From the NCBI RefSeq assembly GCF_014640335.1, contig NZ_BMGT01000003.1, forward strand, positions 1,015,675 through 1,079,674: 64,000 nucleotides of DNA. Direction: 5' to 3'. Shown piece after piece: positions 60,043 to 64,000 of the stretch. Position numbers and translations under genes: made by a program. Below the pieces are notes generated by a model, which did not search any database, was not told the DNA's origin, and saw only the letters and a program-made list of their open reading frames with translations. How positions within the stretch are numbered: the first letter of the stretch is position 1; the number at the start of each line of letters is the position of its first letter. The stretch is from Edaphobacter dinghuensis. GTDB lineage: Bacteria > Acidobacteriota > Terriglobia > Terriglobales > Acidobacteriaceae.

Positions 60043-61262
60043 GGCTTTGGGCGAGTAACCCAGAGCAGTGGCTGACGAATCGGAAATGTTCGTTGCAACT
60101 CTGGGATGCTGGTGTCGGGCGGCAGCGTCTTCCAGAGGTCGGCGTACTCGGGCCGCGTATAGGCGCGTGCGCAGAAGAGCAGGCTGGGCTGTCGCAACGG
60201 CAGATCGTCGAAGTGCGTTGCATCCGCCGGATAAGGCCACGCGCCCTTGTTCTTGATAAATGGAAAGTGCCGTGCGATAGCTGCTCGCATGCCGGGGCCG
60301 TCTTGCAGATCGTAATCCCATACGCTGTCGAAGGGCGTATAGAGGAGTTGGCAGACTGCTGCAAGCATATCGAGGTTGAAGAGTGAGAGGCGATAGGGAT
60401 TCGGTGTCGACAGATCGTGTGGAAATACTCCATCCGCATTGATCTGTGCGCGAATCGTCACCGACTTGTAGCGATGGCGAAGCTCTCCCATAGGCGTGTC
60501 GTCGGTATTCGGTAAAAGCGCCAGGCGCAGCCGCATGAATGCGATTGCCTGTAGCATCCACGAGCTGCCGTGGTGGTCCTTCTGATCGCGGGCCAGTCCC
60601 GCAAGCTGTGAACTATTGAGCCAGTCGAAGTATGCGCCAAACCATTTGGTCAAGCCGTCAAGATCTTTCTGGGTGAATGCCTCTGCGTTCACGAGGAAGG
60701 GAATTGCCTGCGCTACCTCCGCGAGATGTACCGTGTCGAGAACGCCTTCGAAGCGGCCTGACGTTGCAGGAAGAATCACCTCCGCATACATCAAGCTGGG
60801 CGTCATGCTCGTTGCCGGATCAACGAACCATGCACGCAGATGCTGTATGGCCGCCTGCGCATAGCGTTCTTCTTTTGTCAGCAGATACGCTGAGGCCAAC
60901 GCAGCGACCCATATGCTCAGATCGAGCATGGCATCGCGGTGCGCTGTAAATGCATCAGGATTTGCCACGCCCTTTCGTTGCAGGTAAGCGCCGTCTTTCT
61001 TCGCTGGATCGGGCCAATAGTCTTCGGCTTCGGAGTAGAAGTCACGCGGCGTTCCGGGGCTGCGCTTGCAGGGCAGCGTCGTCAGTGGAGCAGGCGACTT
61101 TGTGAGATAGCTTTGTGCTGCGCTGAGGATGCGGTCGTGATCGATTGCCGCAACGTCGGGCCGGGCCGTCGATGCCTGTGCTATGAGCGTCCGCGGCAAG
61201 AACATGCCTGCGGTGACAACGCCGGCGGCTTGCGTGCAGAAGGTTCTGCGGGTGATCGGCAT
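60039..61262 (-). CDS. Alginate-lyase-family (PL5-like) secreted protein
   Basis: The 407-residue protein starts with a Tat-type signal (RRTFCTQAAG) and a predicted signal peptide of about 28 residues. Alginate-lyase domain features: RDAMLDLSIWVAALASAYLLTKEERYA, an AWFVDPATSMTPSLMYAE strand and DQKDHHGSSWMLQAIAFMRL with the His pair expected near the active site. It probably breaks a uronate-containing polysaccharide in the periplasm and feeds the kduI branch. Substrate is not certain. Confidence 0.8.
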   Translation of the reverse strand: MPITRRTFCTQAAGVVTAGMFLPRTLIAQASTARPDVAAIDHDRILSAAQSYLTKSPAPLTTLPCKRSPGTPRDFYSEAEDYWPDPAKKDGAYLQRKGVANPDAFTAHRDAMLDLSIWVAALASAYLLTKEERYAQAAIQHLRAWFVDPATSMTPSLMYAEVILPATSGRFEGVLDTVHLAEVAQAIPFLVNAEAFTQKDLDGLTKWFGAYFDWLNSSQLAGLARDQKDHHGSSWMLQAIAFMRLRLALLPNTDDTPMGELRHRYKSVTIRAQINADGVFPHDLSTPNPYRLSLFNLDMLAAVCQLLYTPFDSVWDYDLQDGPGMRAAIARHFPFIKNKGAWPYPADATHFDDLPLRQPSLLFCARAYTRPEYADLWKTLPPDTSIPELQRTFPIRQPLLWVTRPKP

Positions 61263-61383
61263 CGGGCCACCTTTCTTCTGCGGAAGGGTATCACGGAAGC
61301 GTGAAAGGGAAGATCAGCGGATAAATCCCTGCCTCATTCCATTTAAATAGGTGTTTGAAACGATAGGATTGTATGGGGAGATC

Positions 61384-63621
61384 ATGTCGATTCGGTTTGC
61401 TGCTTCAGCTGCTGCTGTTTGTCTATTCAGCGCTCTTTCTTTAGCCTTCGCGGCTCCGCGCACTGTACAGATATGCGTGCAAGACCAGAATGGCGGCGCG
61501 TTACCGGGTGCCACGGTCCAGCTTCGAGATCAGTCGCAGACGTACTCGAGCCAGTTAGATGGATGCGCGTCGGTGCCTGTGGAAGCGGGCACGCAGGTTC
61601 AGGTCACGCACGCGGGCTTTGCTTCTGTATTGCAGACAGTCGGCGATCAAGACCGATTGGTGATTGTGCTGCGGGTTGCCGCTACTTCGCAGAGCATCGA
61701 GGTAACGGCGGCGCGAACGCCGCTTGCGCTCGATGCCAGCGCCAGCAGCGTCCGCACGATGACTGGCCAGCAGCTTCAGGAGGCTCCCGGCTTTACTCTC
61801 GATGACGCGCTTCGTCAGGTTGCAGGCTTCCAGCTCTTTCGCCGCACCAGTTCGTGGGTCTCCAATCCAACGACGCAGGGAACGTCTTTGCGTGGGCTTG
61901 GCTCTACGGCTGTCAGCCGCACGCTTGTGCTTAGCGACCAGGTTCCCTTGAACGATGCCTTTGGCGGATGGATTCATTGGAACGAGATTCCGGAGTTGGC
62001 TGTGCGCGATGTCGAGCTGATGCGCGGCGGTGCGTCGGACCTCTACGGTTCGAGCGCTATCGGCGGCGTTATTGACGTGGTGCCGGTGGTGCCACAACAT
62101 TTTGGCTACGCGGCAGATGTATCGGGTGCAAGCGAAGATACCTCCAGCGTCAACGGCCTGCTCACTCTAGGCACGCATGGCTGGAGCGGCCTTGCTGCAA
62201 CGACGCTCTTTCGCACCGATGGATATATTCTTACTGCTCCGTCTGTACGCGGGCCTATCGATACGGACTCGAATGTTCACTCACAGAATGGGCGGGTTGA
62301 TCTGCGCCGCGCTTTTAGCAGCGACGGTAGCGTGTTTGTACTTGGAAATGTGCTCAATGAAGCTCGTGGAAACGGGACGCCTGCACAGACCAATGCGACA
62401 CGTTTGTGGCGATATGTTGGCGGCGCAAACTGGTCTCCTGCGAATGCCGGGCGATTCCTGCTGCGTATTTATGGAGACGATCAAAACTATCGCCAGAGCT
62501 TTTCGTCGATTTCAACTGATCGCACTTCGGAGAAGCTGACCAGCCTGCAAGGCGTTCCTTCGCAGCAGATTGGCGGTGCGGTACAGTGGGCGCGCGGTTA
62601 TGCGGGAAAGATTACGCTGGTTGCGGGCGGCGATCTGCTCGACACGCGCGCGACGGACAATGAGACTTCAGTGAAGAGCGGCGTTCTTCAGCCAACGGTC
62701 AGCACCAGCGCTCGCCAGCGCGGCAGCGGCATCTATGGAGAAATTTTGTGGCAGCCGTCGACGTGGTCGATTGCGTTCTCTTCGCGTCTCGATCGCTTTG
62801 GCAATCTGGATGCGAAGCAAACTACGGCAGGCGCGTCTGCATCGGTACCGCTTCCTGCGATTCAGGAGACCGTCTTCGATCCCCGGTTGGGTATCGTCAA
62901 GAAGGTTGGCGGTGGTTTGTCGCTTACTGCTTCGGGCTTCCGCGCCTTTCGCGGCCCTTCGCTGAACGAGCTATATCGCAAGTTTCAGGTGGGACAGCAG
63001 ATCACGCTGGCCAATGGAAACCTGCGTTCGGAGCGGGCAACGGGCTTTGAGGCGGGTGCGTTGATGGAGCTGTCGCGATGGGGTTCGGTGCGGGGCAGCT
63101 ACTTCTGGACTCAGGTGAATCGCCCGGTGGCGTCGGTGGCCATCAGCTCCACGCCGACCAGCCAGCTCTTGCAGCGGCAGAACCTTGGTCAGTTAGAGAG
63201 CCGCGGGCTGACGGCGGAGTATGAACTGAAGCCATTGCCGTTCCTCATGGTGACGGGCGGATATCAATATGCGGTCTCAACGGTGACGAAGTTTCAGGTC
63301 GATCCGACGCTTGTAGGCAAGTGGACGCCGGAGGTCCCGCGAAACAGCGCCACGCTGCAGGCACGGTTGCACAAAGATAAGATTGGCATCCTCAGCGTCG
63401 ATCTTAGAACTAGCGGACAGTCCTTCGATGATTCGGCAAATCAGTTTCGTCTTGCAGGGTATGCTCAGGTCGATCTTTATGCCGAACATGCCTTCGGGCG
63501 TAGATGGCAGGTCTACAGCTCGGCGCAGAATCTCTTCAACACCGAGATTCAAGCGGGCCGAACGCCGTTGCTGACTCTGGGCGCTCCACGCATCGTCACG
63601 ATTGGTGTACGGCTTCACTAA
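61384..63621 (+). CDS. TonB-dependent outer-membrane receptor
   Basis: The ATG at 61384 has GGGAGA upstream; 745 residues. It has a signal peptide, a CarboxypepD_reg-like domain (about 25-100), then the plug with SVRTMTGQQLQEAPGFTLDDALRQV and GSTAVSRTLVLSDQVPLND, and the C-terminal 22-strand barrel, ending in GAPRIVTIGVRLH. It probably imports oligosaccharides or another ligand for the adjacent catabolic genes; a TonB box was not identified. Confidence 0.9.
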   Translation: MSIRFAASAAAVCLFSALSLAFAAPRTVQICVQDQNGGALPGATVQLRDQSQTYSSQLDGCASVPVEAGTQVQVTHAGFASVLQTVGDQDRLVIVLRVAATSQSIEVTAARTPLALDASASSVRTMTGQQLQEAPGFTLDDALRQVAGFQLFRRTSSWVSNPTTQGTSLRGLGSTAVSRTLVLSDQVPLNDAFGGWIHWNEIPELAVRDVELMRGGASDLYGSSAIGGVIDVVPVVPQHFGYAADVSGASEDTSSVNGLLTLGTHGWSGLAATTLFRTDGYILTAPSVRGPIDTDSNVHSQNGRVDLRRAFSSDGSVFVLGNVLNEARGNGTPAQTNATRLWRYVGGANWSPANAGRFLLRIYGDDQNYRQSFSSISTDRTSEKLTSLQGVPSQQIGGAVQWARGYAGKITLVAGGDLLDTRATDNETSVKSGVLQPTVSTSARQRGSGIYGEILWQPSTWSIAFSSRLDRFGNLDAKQTTAGASASVPLPAIQETVFDPRLGIVKKVGGGLSLTASGFRAFRGPSLNELYRKFQVGQQITLANGNLRSERATGFEAGALMELSRWGSVRGSYFWTQVNRPVASVAISSTPTSQLLQRQNLGQLESRGLTAEYELKPLPFLMVTGGYQYAVSTVTKFQVDPTLVGKWTPEVPRNSATLQARLHKDKIGILSVDLRTSGQSFDDSANQFRLAGYAQVDLYAEHAFGRRWQVYSSAQNLFNTEIQAGRTPLLTLGAPRIVTIGVRLH

Positions 63622-63635
63622 GTCCTAACGCTAAA

Positions 63636-63667
63636 TGCCCCATGTCCAAAGTTCCGGACATGGGGCA
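63636..63667. repeat. GTGCCCCA-type palindromic repeat after the TonB gene
   Basis: Arms TGCCCCATGTCC and GGACATGGGGCA form a perfect 12-bp stem with an 8-nt loop. It resembles the element inside hemD (36437-36484). It may double as a terminator between convergent genes, though no T-run follows. Confidence 0.65.
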
Positions 63668-63692
63668 CCCGACTAGTTTAGGGAATTTGTCT

Positions 63693-64000
63693 TTACAGGT
63701 GTCGATGTGTAGGCCATTTGAGGTATTTGGTGGCGGCTTCGTGGATGGGGCTGGCGACGGAGGCGAAGTTGGCTGCGACGTGGTGTTCGAAGCCGTTCTC
63801 GCAGATGAAGCGGAGCAGCTGTTGCATGTTGGGGATCTCGACGACGCCTGCGCCGCCGAAGGTATTCAGCGGATCGTCAGTGAAGTTGCCCTCGCCGACG
63901 TAGCCGCGGATGGTACCCTCGAAGTCGTCGGTGGTGAAGCGCGCGAAGCTCATCGCGCCCGCCTTGACCGTGCCGTCGAGCGTGCCGAAGGTGTTCTCCT
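63693..64000 (-). CDS. L-fucose/L-arabinose isomerase-like protein, C-terminal part
   Basis: The coding frame runs in from beyond the window; about 102 residues are visible and no start is inside. It reads ENTFGTLDGTVKAGAMS, RFTTDDFEGTIRGYVGEGNF, and ends in AANFASVASPIHEAATKYLKWP. This matches the C-terminal region of L-fucose isomerase-like proteins. It fits the mutarotase and L-fucose oxidation genes 15 kb upstream. It may be a partial isomerase or a full-length gene beyond the edge. Confidence 0.75.
   Translation of the reverse strand, partial: ENTFGTLDGTVKAGAMSFARFTTDDFEGTIRGYVGEGNFTDDPLNTFGGAGVVEIPNMQQLLRFICENGFEHHVAANFASVASPIHEAATKYLKWPTHRHL

Noticed and set aside
1..64000. CRISPR arrays, insertion sequences, integrases, rRNA
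   Set aside because: No regularly spaced repeat array, transposase, recombinase or rRNA sequence was recognised.

Overview
The window looks like a chromosomal segment of an Acidobacteriota member, probably Terriglobia/Acidobacteriaceae. Pointers are a TIGR03435-type soil protein (41083-41898), an acidobacterial VWFA-type protein (33841-35034), NHL-repeat and TonB-receptor proteins, a HemQ-type heme enzyme, and short palindromic repeats of kinds I associate with this group. This assignment is inference from gene content; no rRNA gene is present.

The window has two halves that meet at a tRNA-Gln(CTG) gene (33158-33231). The left half (1-33.1 kb) is visibly less GC-rich. It begins with a minus-strand operon: OmpR-type response regulator, membrane histidine kinase, and a porin cut by the window edge. 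Next come a Wzy/O-antigen-ligase-like protein behind a CuA-type cupredoxin and c-type cytochromes, an ABC exporter and an outer-membrane barrel protein. An unusual set of small-molecule and tailoring enzymes follows: PhyH dioxygenase, nucleotidyltransferase, two methyltransferases, GTP cyclohydrolase II, radical SAM enzyme, amidohydrolase, GT1 glycosyltransferase, a GT87/beta-propeller fusion and an HprK-like kinase. An exopolysaccharide operon completes the half: SLBB export protein, Wzi remnant, Wzz, GT4, polyprenyl-P sugar transferase, epimerase and WecG, with tiny translationally coupled ORFs between the genes.

The main discovery is a shared regulatory element. Ten promoter regions between 6.08 and 23.47 kb carry runs of two to six TGACA-like pentamers at exactly 11-bp period, always in the same orientation relative to the downstream gene. 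Helically phased direct repeats are typical of OmpR/PhoB-family regulators, and such a regulator with its kinase lies at 2.7-3.5 kb. I infer one regulon that ties the cytochromes, exporter, enzyme set and exopolysaccharide operon together.

The right half (33.3-64 kb) is GC-rich and mostly housekeeping or catabolic. It holds DinB-like, VWFA, PfkB, hemD (with a palindromic repeat inside the reading frame), a frameshifted lycopene-cyclase-like gene, nth, hemQ, DedA, ino1, aroG-type DAHP synthase, mtgA, engB and a higBA toxin-antitoxin pair. From 48.2 kb on there is a sugar-acid catabolic region: mutarotase, SDR, L-fuconate dehydratase and FAH-type hydrolase (oxidative L-fucose pathway), then kduI, KDG-type kinase and KDPG aldolase (uronate pathway). 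An alginate-lyase-family protein, a TonB receptor and the C-terminal part of an L-fucose-isomerase-like protein follow.

No insertion sequence, integrase, CRISPR array or rRNA was seen.
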